DNA of 64,000 bases from Puccinia triticina (lineage: Eukaryota > Basidiomycota > Pucciniomycetes > Pucciniales > Pucciniaceae). Of this stretch, positions 1 to 9,168 are shown one piece after another; positions within the stretch are counted from its first letter, which is position 1, and each line of letters starts with the position of its first letter. The notes beneath the pieces are model-generated. The model was not told the origin of the DNA, ran no database searches, and saw only the letters and a program-made list of their open reading frames with translations. The position numbers and the translations under genes were made by a program. The stretch covers positions 2,790,001-2,854,000 of the forward strand of contig NC_070559.1 in assembly GCF_026914185.1 (NCBI RefSeq), in the 5' to 3' direction.

Positions 1-811
1 ACCCAGGGTTTTTGAATGAATTCAGAAAATCTCCTCAACAGGATTTCTGTATTGATGGATGAAAATCAGATAAAATTATTAAAGGATTCAGCTAATTTGC
101 CCCTGGGATTGCGGGGCACTCACCTTGGCATGATGTGGCTGGGTGATGGTCTACGTGTCACACAAACGCGCACGCGTTGTGGTAAGACCAATCAACCATC
201 AACTACATCAAATCATAGTATATTTTAATATTAAAGTATAGTAAAAACTACATACAAAACATAGTTAGTACAAATAACCTCCATGTTAAATTTCACTCAG
301 CTGTCACAATTATTTTCACACCCAGAAAACTGGTAACATTTCTTTACATAAGTATCAGACATGTAACAAATCTCATAGTAACATTCAAGAATCACCTCTA
401 AGAAACAGCTCATAGATGTATTTTCCACATAAGAGCAGATTACAGTAGATACACAGTAGATCTCAGAATATATTCCACTCTCAGAGTATAATCACATCTG
501 ATACACTCTTCTGTGAAAAGAAATTCCTACTTAGATAGTAAAACACCAAGCCCTTTTGTATTTCACACAGCTATTCTCATCACATAGTAGAAGAATCTTT
601 CAGCTACATATTTCTAGTCTCAGATAAGTTTATCTGCTATGTAAGGAGGCCTCTTCTGCCCCTTCCTGTTGTCTTTTTTCCGCATGTTTGCACTTGATAG
701 TAATATTGTAGATTACTAGCACTCATCACTTGATATAAATAGTTGAATTATAATATTTTGAAATATTAATTGATATATATAACTTGCCCCCTTGACAAAG
801 ATGAATTTCAC
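1..811. other. AT-rich interval with no recognised gene
   Basis: This stretch is A/T rich with scattered short homopolymers and no ORF longer than about 70 codons. The one small ORF at 16-228 has no recognisable domain and ends inside AT-rich sequence. I see no splice-consistent reading frame, no LTR terminus and no inverted-repeat end. It is the left flank of the 28-bp tandem array that begins near 812. Confidence 0.5.
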
Positions 812-937
812 ACATATAACAGTTCTCTTTACATCACTTACATATAACAATCCTCTTTACATCACCTACATATAACAATTCTCTTTACATCACCTACATA
901 TAACATTCCTCTTCTTCATCCCTTACATATAACATTA
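812..937. repeat. 28-bp tandem array, left half
   Basis: Four to five imperfect copies of a 28-bp unit built around ACATATAACAATCCTCTTTA run head to tail up to base 937. The same array resumes at 6045, directly after the copia element. The array is therefore one tract split by the insertion; the last five bases here (CATTA, 933-937) are the left target duplication. Confidence 0.85.
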
Positions 938-1123
938 TGTTGAGGTGTGGTGTGTGTTGTGTTGTTGTTTCCTTTCTGCTTCCAACCTTTCTCTCTCATT
1001 TCACAGTCTGTGACATCTTGCAGTGTAGTCACCTGAGGCAGCAGAGACGTGGAAGTCTTTTCCTCCTCCTTCCACGAACTCACTCACCTTGTGTTCTGCT
1101 GTCTCAGATGATTCATCTCATCA
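938..1123 (+). repeat. Copia 5' LTR (186 bp, short form)
   Basis: Begins TGTTGAGGTGTGGTG and ends ATTCATCTCATCA, matching the 3' LTR at both ends. It is 106 bp shorter than the 3' LTR and lacks exactly one unit of an internal direct repeat (the segment starting CCTTCCACGAACTCACTCAC) present twice in the 3' copy. Loss by recombination or slippage between the two direct repeats is the simplest reading; gain in the other LTR is the alternative. Confidence 0.92.
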
Positions 1124-1158
1124 GGTTATGAGTCCCATTGCGCTACAGCTCTAGCACG
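1124..1158 (+). promoter_or_regulatory. Copia primer-binding site, half-tRNA-Met type (candidate)
   Basis: The bases directly after the 5' LTR start GGTTATGAGTCCCATTGCGC. The reverse complement reads like the D-arm to anticodon-loop part of a methionine tRNA, with CTCATAA as an anticodon loop containing CAU. Several copia-type elements prime from an internally cleaved tRNA-Met half rather than the tRNA 3' end, and this site fits that mode. The exact donor tRNA cannot be confirmed from this window. Confidence 0.5.
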
Positions 1159-1223
1159 TAAAAAATCAGATAACGGTTTGTTACCATCTCGAAGGATCAA
1201 CCTCATTGCTCCATTTCTTCTAA

Positions 1224-2606
1224 ATGTTGACCAGCGATCAAACCTCAAAATCCGCTCCACCACACATGGAGCTCTACGCTCACCCAGCGCTAAAAATCTC
1301 GGGCGTCGAGGCTCTCAAAGCCCCGGGAACCAACTCGAACTACCTGGACTGGGCAGTCCTACTTGAGATCCACTTCAATGTCACTGGTGTTTCCTACATC
1401 ATCAAGCCACCCAAAGGCCACGACAAAAGCCCCCGACGGGAGACTTTTGAACAAGACAACATGGCTGTCTGCTCCGTCATCTCGCAAACCATTGAACCAG
1501 TCAACTTACGCTACATCCAATCGTTCATAGAAGATGCAAGAGGGATGTGGAACGCACTGAAAGAGGCTCACCAGGACTCTTCATCCGGTGGGCGCATGTA
1601 CTGGCTGCAAAAGCTCACGACCGCAAGAATGACGGGCAAAGATGTAGATGCACACATTGATGAGCTCCATTCCTACGCTGAGCGTCTAAACGCAATTGTC
1701 ACCCCGGAGAAACCACTTACCCCGGACGACATCCATGCAACATTGCTGCTCAACTCCCTGCCGCCCGATTGGCTTCCCTGCGTCTCTGCGCTCATGAATG
1801 AGAGCCAGGTCTCATCCTTGAAGATAGTCTCAGCGCTTTGTCAGGAGTCTCTCTGCTGCAAATCCCGTCTCGAGGAGTCTCAACTAGTTGAATCAGTGGC
1901 ACGAGCTAACATTGCCGGCAATCAAAAGCCCCAACCCCCGCACAATCCATTGCTCTTCTGCACCTTCTGCAGCCTAAACGGCCACAACCTCTTGGTATGC
2001 GAAAACGCAGCTTGTGTTCTAGCGGATCACAAACAGGGCCGTCAGTCTGAATCGTCAAGACCACAAGACAGACATAGGCGTGGTGGGTACCGTCGAGGCC
2101 GTCATGGAGGCAAGCCACAAGCCAAGGCAGGTAAGACCTTGGTTGTTGAATTAGGGGGTGGAGACCCTGAAGACGGTTCCAACTACTCCGGATCTGAGCC
2201 TGATGGCCATCAGCATTCAGCCAGAGCTGGGAATGCCTTTGCTCTTGAAGAACACTCTGCGAACTCCAGCAGCACTCCCATCCGCGACGCAAACCTGGAC
2301 TCCGGCTGCACAAACTGCATGACACCCTACACCTTGGAAGTCTCGAGTATACGCCCGGACAGCACCCCTGTGCACTTAGCCAACCACTCTCTTGTCTCAG
2401 CCTCTCACCGTGGAGTTGCTCAGTTGCCTCTTAAGACCTCGATCTCTGTTCCAACCCTGGTCGTCCCAGATCTACATGAACCGCTGCTCTCAATCGCAGC
2501 AATGTGTGATGCTGGCCTCACATGCGTTTTCAACAAGCATCAATGCAACATCTACAAATCGTCTTCAATTGCCGTTCATGGCAACACCGTTGGACAAGGC
2601 TACTGA
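1224..2606 (+). CDS. Copia Gag and start of protease
   Basis: A 460-codon ORF with the copia Gag (UBN2-type) fold signature in its first half: the NYLDW...EIHF segment and the region around MWNALKEAH and MYWLQKLTTARM. A CCHC zinc knuckle, C-x2-C-x4-H-x4-C (CTFCSLNGHNLLVC), lies near residue 250, followed by a basic Arg/Gly-rich stretch. The aspartic protease motif DSGCTNCMT lies near residue 360. The ORF ends at TGA 2604-2606, but the same frame continues without a shift into integrase, so the stop is either a lesion or a read-through point. The start ATG is the first in frame after the primer site. Confidence 0.92.
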   Translation: MLTSDQTSKSAPPHMELYAHPALKISGVEALKAPGTNSNYLDWAVLLEIHFNVTGVSYIIKPPKGHDKSPRRETFEQDNMAVCSVISQTIEPVNLRYIQSFIEDARGMWNALKEAHQDSSSGGRMYWLQKLTTARMTGKDVDAHIDELHSYAERLNAIVTPEKPLTPDDIHATLLLNSLPPDWLPCVSALMNESQVSSLKIVSALCQESLCCKSRLEESQLVESVARANIAGNQKPQPPHNPLLFCTFCSLNGHNLLVCENAACVLADHKQGRQSESSRPQDRHRRGGYRRGRHGGKPQAKAGKTLVVELGGGDPEDGSNYSGSEPDGHQHSARAGNAFALEEHSANSSSTPIRDANLDSGCTNCMTPYTLEVSSIRPDSTPVHLANHSLVSASHRGVAQLPLKTSISVPTLVVPDLHEPLLSIAAMCDAGLTCVFNKHQCNIYKSSSIAVHGNTVGQGY

Positions 2607-4289
2607 AAAGGAAACCTATACTATTTGCCTTCCAACGAGGTAAAGTCTTTCTCCACTTCAACCCGCTTGCTGTCCTCTGTTGACAGCTCCCTACTCGGGT
2701 TTCATCAACGGCTATCCCATATAGGCTTGAAACCGCTGAAACGGCTTCTGAAGATGCTCAACATCAAACCGACTCTCATGAACGAGATTGATGTCCAACA
2801 TTGCTCTGTCTGTGTGCAATCCAAAATGTACCGCTCTCCCTTCAAGTCTTGTTCAGCCCACCGATCTGATACTCCCGGAAAACTCATACACTCCGATGTC
2901 GGCTCATTCGAAGTCCAATCAAGGGAAGGTTACAAGTACTTCGTAACTTTCATTGATGACTACTCCAAACTTGTTTCCTTTTATCCCATGAAATCTAAAT
3001 TGGATGTTTTCCATTGTTTCAAAGTTTTTCGTGCGCACTTTGAGCAAGACGGCTCTCACAAAATTCTTGCTCTGCGTTCTGATAATGGCGGCGAATATGT
3101 GTCATCTGAGTTCTCATCTTACCTCGAGCATGCTGGTATTATTCACAAGCCTGGACCGCCCCACTCTCCTCAACTAAACGGTGTGGCCGAAAGAACTAAC
3201 CGCACTGTAGGCAATTTCGTCCGTTGCTCTCTACTCAGCGCAGGGCTCCCTAAATCTTTCTTGGCGGATGCTCTCCGTCATGTTTCCTTCTCTCTCAACT
3301 CATTCCCGTGCTACACTCCCTCTTGTTTCAAGGCACCTAATGAGATTCTTGGAAAACCTCTAGTAAATCTGTTGACTCTCCACCCTTTTGGGTGCCTTGT
3401 GTGGTACAAGGTCCCAGAAGCAAATAGAAAGAAGCTTAATACAAAGGCCCGGTCAGCTCTGCTCCTGTCATACCTTGAAAATAGGAACGGCTACAGGATT
3501 TGGGATCTAGAGAAGAGATCTGTTGTAAAATCACGTGATGTCCTTTTTGACAACCTTTCCTTTCCCTACGGCTCCAAACTAGAACGCAAAAGCTCTCCAG
3601 TAGCAGTCAAGCTACCTTGGCCCATGGTCCGATCTACTCCCCAACCCTCCTGTTGCCCAGAAACCACCATCCAGTCTACTCCTCAACCATCACGCCGTCA
3701 AGAAGCTGCGTCAATCTTGGGCCCTGATTCACCCATTTTGGATCAGCCGCCGTTGGATATTCCTCTCCAGCCTAGATTTGATCGACGCCTAACGGCATCA
3801 GTTCATGCTCCCAGAAGTCATACGGTCTTGCCTTCCCTGCCTTCGCCACCTCCCTTGTCAGCCCCTCCTCCCTCCCCCATTTCCCCCTCCTCTCCTCCTC
3901 CTGCCCCCCCTTCCTCACCTGTCTCCCCTTCTCCTGTTACTCCCTCTTCCCCTCCAGCTCCCCATCCCTTGGTGGACTTGCCTACTCCGCCAGAAAATCC
4001 CACTTGGATTCCAGCTCCTGCTTCCCAGCCAACAACTCGCCGCTCAGGTCGTCAGAGGCGCGCCCCGGACCGCTACGGCACGTGGTCCAAGTCCGCCTCT
4101 ACAGAAGACAAAGTTGACACTCCAAAAACATGGAAACAGCTGCTACGTTCTCCGCACAAAAACAGGTGGCTCAAGGCAGCGGACGGAGAATTTCTATCCC
4201 TCCTGGGGATGGAGACCTGGCGACTAGTCCCTCGACCAATTAAGCAAAAGGTCATCAAGTCAAAGTGGGTGTTTAAGGTCAAGTGTTGA
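2607..4289 (+). CDS. Copia integrase and start of reverse transcriptase
   Basis: Contains the integrase zinc-binding HHCC module (HQRLSHIG ... CSVCVQSK), then the DDE core: first Asp in HSDVGSF, second in RSDNGGEYVS, Glu in NGVAERTNRTV. The C-terminal GKPLVNLLTLHPFGC and ARSALLLSY segments are typical of copia integrases. A proline/serine linker near 3820-4030 leads to the reverse transcriptase N-terminus (NRWLKAADGEFLSL, KSKWVFKVK). The frame stops at TGA 4287-4289, after which homologous RT sequence continues in the same frame. Confidence 0.92.
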   Translation, partial: KGNLYYLPSNEVKSFSTSTRLLSSVDSSLLGFHQRLSHIGLKPLKRLLKMLNIKPTLMNEIDVQHCSVCVQSKMYRSPFKSCSAHRSDTPGKLIHSDVGSFEVQSREGYKYFVTFIDDYSKLVSFYPMKSKLDVFHCFKVFRAHFEQDGSHKILALRSDNGGEYVSSEFSSYLEHAGIIHKPGPPHSPQLNGVAERTNRTVGNFVRCSLLSAGLPKSFLADALRHVSFSLNSFPCYTPSCFKAPNEILGKPLVNLLTLHPFGCLVWYKVPEANRKKLNTKARSALLLSYLENRNGYRIWDLEKRSVVKSRDVLFDNLSFPYGSKLERKSSPVAVKLPWPMVRSTPQPSCCPETTIQSTPQPSRRQEAASILGPDSPILDQPPLDIPLQPRFDRRLTASVHAPRSHTVLPSLPSPPPLSAPPPSPISPSSPPPAPPSSPVSPSPVTPSSPPAPHPLVDLPTPPENPTWIPAPASQPTTRRSGRQRRAPDRYGTWSKSASTEDKVDTPKTWKQLLRSPHKNRWLKAADGEFLSLLGMETWRLVPRPIKQKVIKSKWVFKVKC

Positions 4290-5654
4290 CCTGACCAGTC
4301 CATCCAGAAACTTAAAGCCAGGTTGGTTGCAATGGGATACACTCAAGTTCAAGGTGTGGACTATCAAGAAGTTTTTGCGCCCACGCTCCGTCTAGAAACT
4401 CTTTGACTCATCTTGAGCTTAATGGCAATCAAGAAATGGAAAGGTTGTCAAGTCAATTTCAAGACGGCTTTCCTGAATGGTTGCCTCCAAGAGCCTGTCT
4501 ATATGGAACAGCCCCCAGGATTCGAGGATCCCAAGCACCCAGACTGGGTCTGCGAAGTTCAGCGTTCCATCTATAGACTCAAGCAATCCCCGCGCAAATG
4601 GAACATCGAGCTTCACAGCGGGCTTCTTCAAGCAGGCCTCACTCAGTCCAGATACGACCCAACCCTTTACTTCACCATCAAAAATGGCTCTCTTGCTGGT
4701 GCAGTGACAGTTCATGTCAACGATCTAGCAGTTGTTGGTGAACCTTTGTTTGTTGATCAGCTAATAGAAAACCTGGGTAAGCGGTTCAAGATTGGTACGC
4801 ACAAGGAGCTACACCATTTTCTCTCCATGAAGATTGATTGAGACATAGAAAACCGACTCCTTTACATTTCCCAATCACACTACATTGCCAATCTTCAAAG
4901 CCGGTTCCTGTCAAATTCTCCTATCTCTGTTCGAACTCCAACAGACTCAGCGTTCAAAGATCTAGTTCCGCAAAAGCCAAATGAGCAACCTTCCTCCGGA
5001 CCATACCCTCAACTCATAGGCGCTCTTCTCTGGGCATCTCAGTGCACCCGCCCGGACATTGCCTTTGCAGTGAACCGTCTCTCCCAATTCCTTCAGGATC
5101 CTTCGGAAGCGCACTGGCAAGCAGCTCTGCGTGTGCTTCACTATCTAATTTCCACCAAGGACCTCCGGTTACGTCTGGGTGGTTCACTAACCTGCGCTGG
5201 ATTCTCGGACTTGGACTGGGCAGAAGACCGTCATGACAGAAGGTCCACCTTGGCTTACACATATCGTCTAGGTGATGGCGCAATTTCTTGGAAGTCCCAA
5301 AAACAGGCCACCGTTTCCCTCTCAAGCACAGAAGCGGAGTACAAAGCGATGTCCGACGCATGCAAGGAGGGGCTATGGCTCCGTTACGTCCTCACTGAAC
5401 TGAAACTGCGCCCCCGCACAGCCATTCCACTCCATGTCGACAATGCTGGCGCAGAAGCTTTGGCCAAGAACCCAGAACATCATGCGCGCACAAAGCACAT
5501 CAATGCACGTTATCACTTCTCCCGCGAGTGCTTCAAAAGCCGGAAAATCTCAGTCCTACATGTGTCAACCAAGGATATGCTTGCCAATATGCTCACCAAG
5601 CCGCTCAACCGGGTTCTTCTAGAGGATCACCGCGCACGTTTTGGTGTTGTCTAA
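4290..5654 (+). pseudogene. Copia reverse transcriptase palm and RNase H
   Basis: Homologous RT sequence resumes directly (KLKARLVAMGYTQVQGVDY), passes TGA 4404, and includes QVNFKTAFLNG, QPPGFEDP and YRLKQSPRKWN. The catalytic loop is HVNDLAVVG in place of YVDD. After TGA 4839 the thumb and connection follow (TRPDIAFAVNRLSQF) and then RNase H with SSTEAEYKAMSDACKE, VDNAGAEALAKNP and KHINARYHF. The last stretch (ISVLHVSTKDMLANMLTKPL) is the usual copia C-terminus. It ends 98 bases before the 3' LTR. Confidence 0.9.
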
Positions 5655-5752
5655 CACTGCTTTTTCCTCACCCATCTCACTTCTCCCATTTTTTTTTTTT
5701 TTTTTTTCTCTTTTTTCTTCTCTCTTTCTCTAGGGTTGTCAGCAATGGGGGG

Positions 5753-6044
5753 TGTTGAGGTGTGGTGTGTGTTGTGTTGTTGTTTCCTTTCTGCTTCCAA
5801 CCTTTCTCTCTCATTTCACAGTCTGTGACATCTTGCAGTGTAGTCACCTGAGGCAGCAGAGACGTGGAAGTCCTTTCCTCATCCTTCCACGAACTCACTC
5901 ACCTTGTGTTCTGCTGTCTCAGGTGAGCATTTTCTTTTCTCTTTTCTTCTCTGATGTTTTCTTTCTTTCCTTTTATGAAATGAATCATCCTTCCACGAAC
6001 TCACTCACCTTGTGTTCTGCTGTCTCAGATGATTCATCTCATCA
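5753..6044 (+). repeat. Copia 3' LTR (292 bp, long form)
   Basis: Matches the 5' LTR at both ends but has an additional 106 bp. A roughly 42-bp block beginning ATCCTTCCACGAACTCACTC occurs at 5881 and again at 5987, separated by a pyrimidine-rich spacer. The spacing of these repeats (106 bp) equals the length difference between the LTRs. It is preceded by a run of six G (5747-5752), the polypurine tract, and followed by the right target duplication CATTA (6045-6049). Confidence 0.94.
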
Positions 6045-6140
6045 CATTACTCTTTACATCACTTACATATAACATTCCTCTTTACATCTCCTACATATAA
6101 CATTTCTCTTTACATCCCTTACATATAAAATTCCTCATCT
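6045..6140. repeat. 28-bp tandem array, right half
   Basis: Continuation of the array at 812-937: three further copies of the unit (CTCTTTACATCACTTACATA and variants) decaying near 6140. The first five bases are the right copy of the copia target duplication. Confidence 0.82.
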
Positions 6141-6460
6141 CTTGCGCACTGAACAAAGGTAACTAGAGTTCAGAGTCAGATAGAATTAAGAATAGTTCTA
6201 AAGATTGCGCCACACTATAAATTCTTAGTGTACATTCTCCCAGAAGCTTATTCAAGGAAGGCAGCCCTTCAAGCACCCGTGTAGTCTGTCATTATCCGTG
6301 ACTCCTACATTTCCCTTCCAAGCTCAGATCACACCTAGCGTAGAAGTTCCACAGTGTACGTTTGTGTGACACAATGTGTCACAGAAACATGGTTTTGTGA
6401 TAGTTGGCCCCACAGCGCCAAAGTCAAACCATAGTACCAGAGCAAAATCAGACTTCCCAC
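6141..6460. other. No recognised gene
   Basis: Unique-looking sequence between the tandem array and the first hAT MITE. No ORF with a domain signature and no transposon terminus. The last eight bases (CTTCCCAC, 6453-6460) are the likely left target duplication of the next element. Confidence 0.4.
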
Positions 6461-6750
6461 TAGAGCTGACACTTTGCACCCGGGTACCTGCCTGAATTTT
6501 GACCCAGAATGGACACCCGCACCCGCTGGCAGTTTCCTGGGTACTTCCAGGGTTACCCACCCACAGGTACCTAGTACCCGCCAATGGGCACTAGGGGCAA
6601 GCAGAGCTGTGCAGAATGGCAATTTGTGCCCGGGTACCTGCCTGAATTTGGACCAAGACTGAACACCCACACCCACACCTGGCAGATACCTGCGCACTTC
6701 CAGAGGTACCCGCCCGTGTACCCGCCAACAAGTTCTAGGGACCAGCTCTG
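6461..6750. mobile_element. Small hAT-like MITE rich in GGTACC motifs
   Basis: Begins TAGAGCTGAC and ends CCAGCTCTG, an imperfect terminal inverted repeat of about 9-10 bp. The flanks CTTCCCAC (6453-6460) and CCTCCCAG (6751-6758) match at six of eight bases, consistent with a degenerate 8-bp hAT target duplication. The inside holds two direct copies of a block starting GCACCCGGGTACCTGCCTGA, about 150 bp apart, with subterminal GGTACC/GGTACCC motifs also seen in the MITE at 9169-9896. No coding capacity. Family assignment is inferred from termini and duplication length. Confidence 0.6.
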
Positions 6751-8269
6751 CCTCCCAGAGTATCACTACAATCCATCCAAAGTTTTAGCCATGTGTAATA
6801 GAAACAAATGAAAAAGAAATGGCAGCTTTTTGGTGTGTGCCCTGAAAATAAATAAAAAAACTGTTTCAGAGAAACCTACTGGGTATGGGTTTCCAAAGAG
6901 GTCAAAAGTCATGATAATCAAAATATGAGGAACCTTGGTCAAGCTTGAGGATCAAGTAAACCTCATCATTAAATTGGCCTTGTTTTCAGCATAGGTATGG
7001 CATACATTTACACAGACTTTGCACCACACATTTGGTATGATTCCAGTTCTTATAAACTTACTTTGTGGCAGACATGAAATTGCCTTCCAACCAGCCTCTA
7101 ACGGAGATCCAACCAAATCTATGACTGAATTCAGAGATGCCACTTGCACACAAGTGCCGAGAAAACTCCCATGGTGTGTTATTTGTTCATTTCTTTTTCT
7201 TCTTTTTGTTCTCATACACCCAGTGTATCACTTAGAACAATTGTACTTTCCGCCTTACCTTTGCCCTTAAGGTACATATTGTTCTGCATGAATTCTCCTG
7301 TTTTTCTCTCTGCTCTCATGAAGTTCACCATGAGCTGACTAAAAGAAATTTACCCTTAAGTCTTTTCATTCTCACATTTTTTTCATCAAACTATGTATTC
7401 AGCATTTTGGGAACCCATCCCCCTCATGCCAAAAATAAAAAAACTTTGAGGTATTTGGCTGCTACTTGCAAAGCCATGGCTTTTTCCAACCTTTCTGACC
7501 CTTCTCTCAATGGCCACACTTCCTCTGATCATCCAAAAACTGACTTGATTCCAATCACCATCCCTCAACCCATTGTATACATACAGTGAATTCCTACAAT
7601 CATCATATCAAACAAGGACTCCTCCAATAATCACACACTGAGAAAAAGGGATGGTTGGTGGGTAGAAATGTCCACTGTCCTCTTTCTTCAAGAACATATG
7701 TGTCCGGGCTGAGTGATTATTGGTGACTTGGCTCCACACCGTTACTATCCGCTAGCCTTCAGCACTCCTCAATGAGCCTGATCTATAGCTTAATAATCGG
7801 CAGATGAATAAAGTCCTGCACTCCGCAGGCACAGAATCCACAAGAAATCCTGTAAGTAAAGCTAAGTTCACGTAAAACTCTTCCAATACTCTTGTACGTT
7901 TGTAAGTTTCAATACAATAATGAGTAGTAAGTAAGATGATAGAAAAGAAGAGAGAAGAGAAACCATGAACCTCCACCCCCGTATTTCCCTCCACGCACAT
8001 TGCTGTTCCCACCCAATCCCGCAGATCAAACACTTTCCTGCACTAGTCCTTCAGCTCCGCCTGCTTTCCCACATGTCATTGCCCCAGACTCCGCTCCTCT
8101 CTGACCCTTGACCTCCCACGCCTTCTGTCTAGCCCCCTTAAATCAGTCTCTCACCACGGCCTCCGCCCCAGTTCCCCCTGCTTTGGCTGATGTGGATCAC
8201 CTGCCAACACACCGCTTCTACCAGTCCACAAGTGTAGTACACCACAGTCCAGCCCTGTCTTTCCTCTCC
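6751..8269. other. 1.5-kb interval without a recognised gene
   Basis: Short ORFs on both strands (60-93 codons) show no domain motif and overlap each other. The part at 7690-8060 has the feel of an old LTR or regulatory tract, but I cannot find matching termini elsewhere in the window. I see nothing I can name here. Confidence 0.4.
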
Positions 8270-8482
8270 TGTCAGCCTTAGAGTCAGTATAGCTGACCTC
8301 AAGTCTGCCTTTTTACATACGATTTACCTGATATCTTTTCCATATTAAGAGATATCCTTGTTTTGACTTCATATTCTGTTTCCTCATGCAATTTTAACCC
8401 TAGTTACAACTTACCAGTTCTTTGTAAATCTCCTCCTTCCCTGAGTTCTTGAGTTGTGACGCGCATGTGCAGTTGTGACATG
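8270..8482 (+). repeat. Fragment of the chromoviral gypsy LTR
   Basis: Begins TGTCAGCCTTAGAGTCA and stays collinear with the LTRs at 25862 and 56463 through the segment TTTTGACTTCATATTCTGTT and the GTTGTGAC motif, then loses similarity near 8483. It is the 5' quarter of an LTR whose full length is about 850-970 bp. No target duplication can be assigned because the right end is missing. Confidence 0.8.
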
Positions 8483-9160
8483 TAGTAAATATTTGGAGTG
8501 CATAAAGCCAGCCCCCCCCAAAAAAAACCATGAACCAAGTGCCCATATGTAAACAACAGGAACCCAAAAATAAACAACTAAGATGGAAACTAAAAGCACA
8601 AACAACCAACTTGTTTTGATAAGACCTAAGGCTGCCCACTTATACATTTCTTCTGAAAGACTTTTGATCCCAAAAACATTGTCTTCTATCATCTCTTTTT
8701 ACATTAGTGCTACTTGTGGAAAAAGTCTCAGCAGCTAAAAGCTAAATCCTCCCATTCCTCCCAAAAGGTGGCATAAGATTCTCCTAGCAGTCTTTGCTCC
8801 TCCAGTACAGCCCAACCAAATCATTGCAAGCTAAATCTTCCACAGACTTCAACCATTTGTGCTTCTGGCTAACCCTTCCTCCTCCTCTTTTTATTTGTCT
8901 CTACATGAATTCCATAATCTTTGATTACTCAGATACTTGTAACCATTGTTGCCCCCTGAATACAAATTTTTCCTTCATGGATCCACCAATGGCCGGGCCA
9001 AATCAACTTGCTCTTCAGATACCCTTCCACCCCATCACCAGTCAAAAACATCATGAACCCAATTTGTCTGGCTGAATGTCCTGGAAGCTCTGCTCAATAC
9101 CCATTTGACATTGAAGGAGGTGTTTCTGGGTATATTTGTGAAAATCTTGGGTGTGAAACC
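8483..9160. other. No recognised gene
   Basis: Sequence between the gypsy LTR fragment and the hAT MITE. A run of C followed by a run of A near 8510-8526 is the only distinctive feature. ORFs of 79-94 codons on both strands have no recognisable motif. Confidence 0.4.
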
Positions 9161-9168
9161 CTTGATGG

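Larger units (their letters stand above)
1224..5654 (+). pseudogene. Copia Gag-Pol reading frame broken by four TGA codons
   Basis: One frame of 1477 codons runs from 1224 to 5654 without a frameshift. It is interrupted only at 2604, 4287, 4404 and 4839, each time by TGA. Each would be an arginine CGA before a C-to-T change, and three of the four have a preceding T (TpCpG). The reverse transcriptase catalytic motif, normally YVDD, reads HVND (4713-4724); the Asp-to-Asn change is the matching G-to-A on the opposite strand of a TCGA site. The protein is intact in length but should be inactive unless stops are suppressed; the altered catalytic residue argues against activity in any case. Confidence 0.9.
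938..6044 (+). mobile_element. Complete Ty1/copia LTR retrotransposon
   Basis: A 5.1-kb element bounded by two LTRs that begin TGTTGAGG and end CATCTCATCA, flanked on both sides by the 5-bp direct duplication CATTA (933-937 and 6045-6049). Domain order is Gag, protease, integrase, reverse transcriptase, RNase H, with integrase before RT, which is the copia arrangement. A half-tRNA-like primer site follows the 5' LTR, and a GGGGGG polypurine tract (5747-5752) abuts the 3' LTR. LTRs differ by only a few substitutions plus one 106-bp length difference, so insertion is fairly recent. The coding frame is interrupted only by in-frame TGA codons, so the copy is probably inactive as it stands. Confidence 0.96.

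Noticed and set aside
3805..4227. Leucine/proline-rich ORF overlapping the copia linker
   Set aside because: Out-of-frame shadow of the Ser/Pro linker between integrase and RT.
5677..5898. Minus-strand ORF across the pyrimidine tract and 3' LTR start
   Set aside because: Lysine-run artefact of the T-rich tract; no homology.
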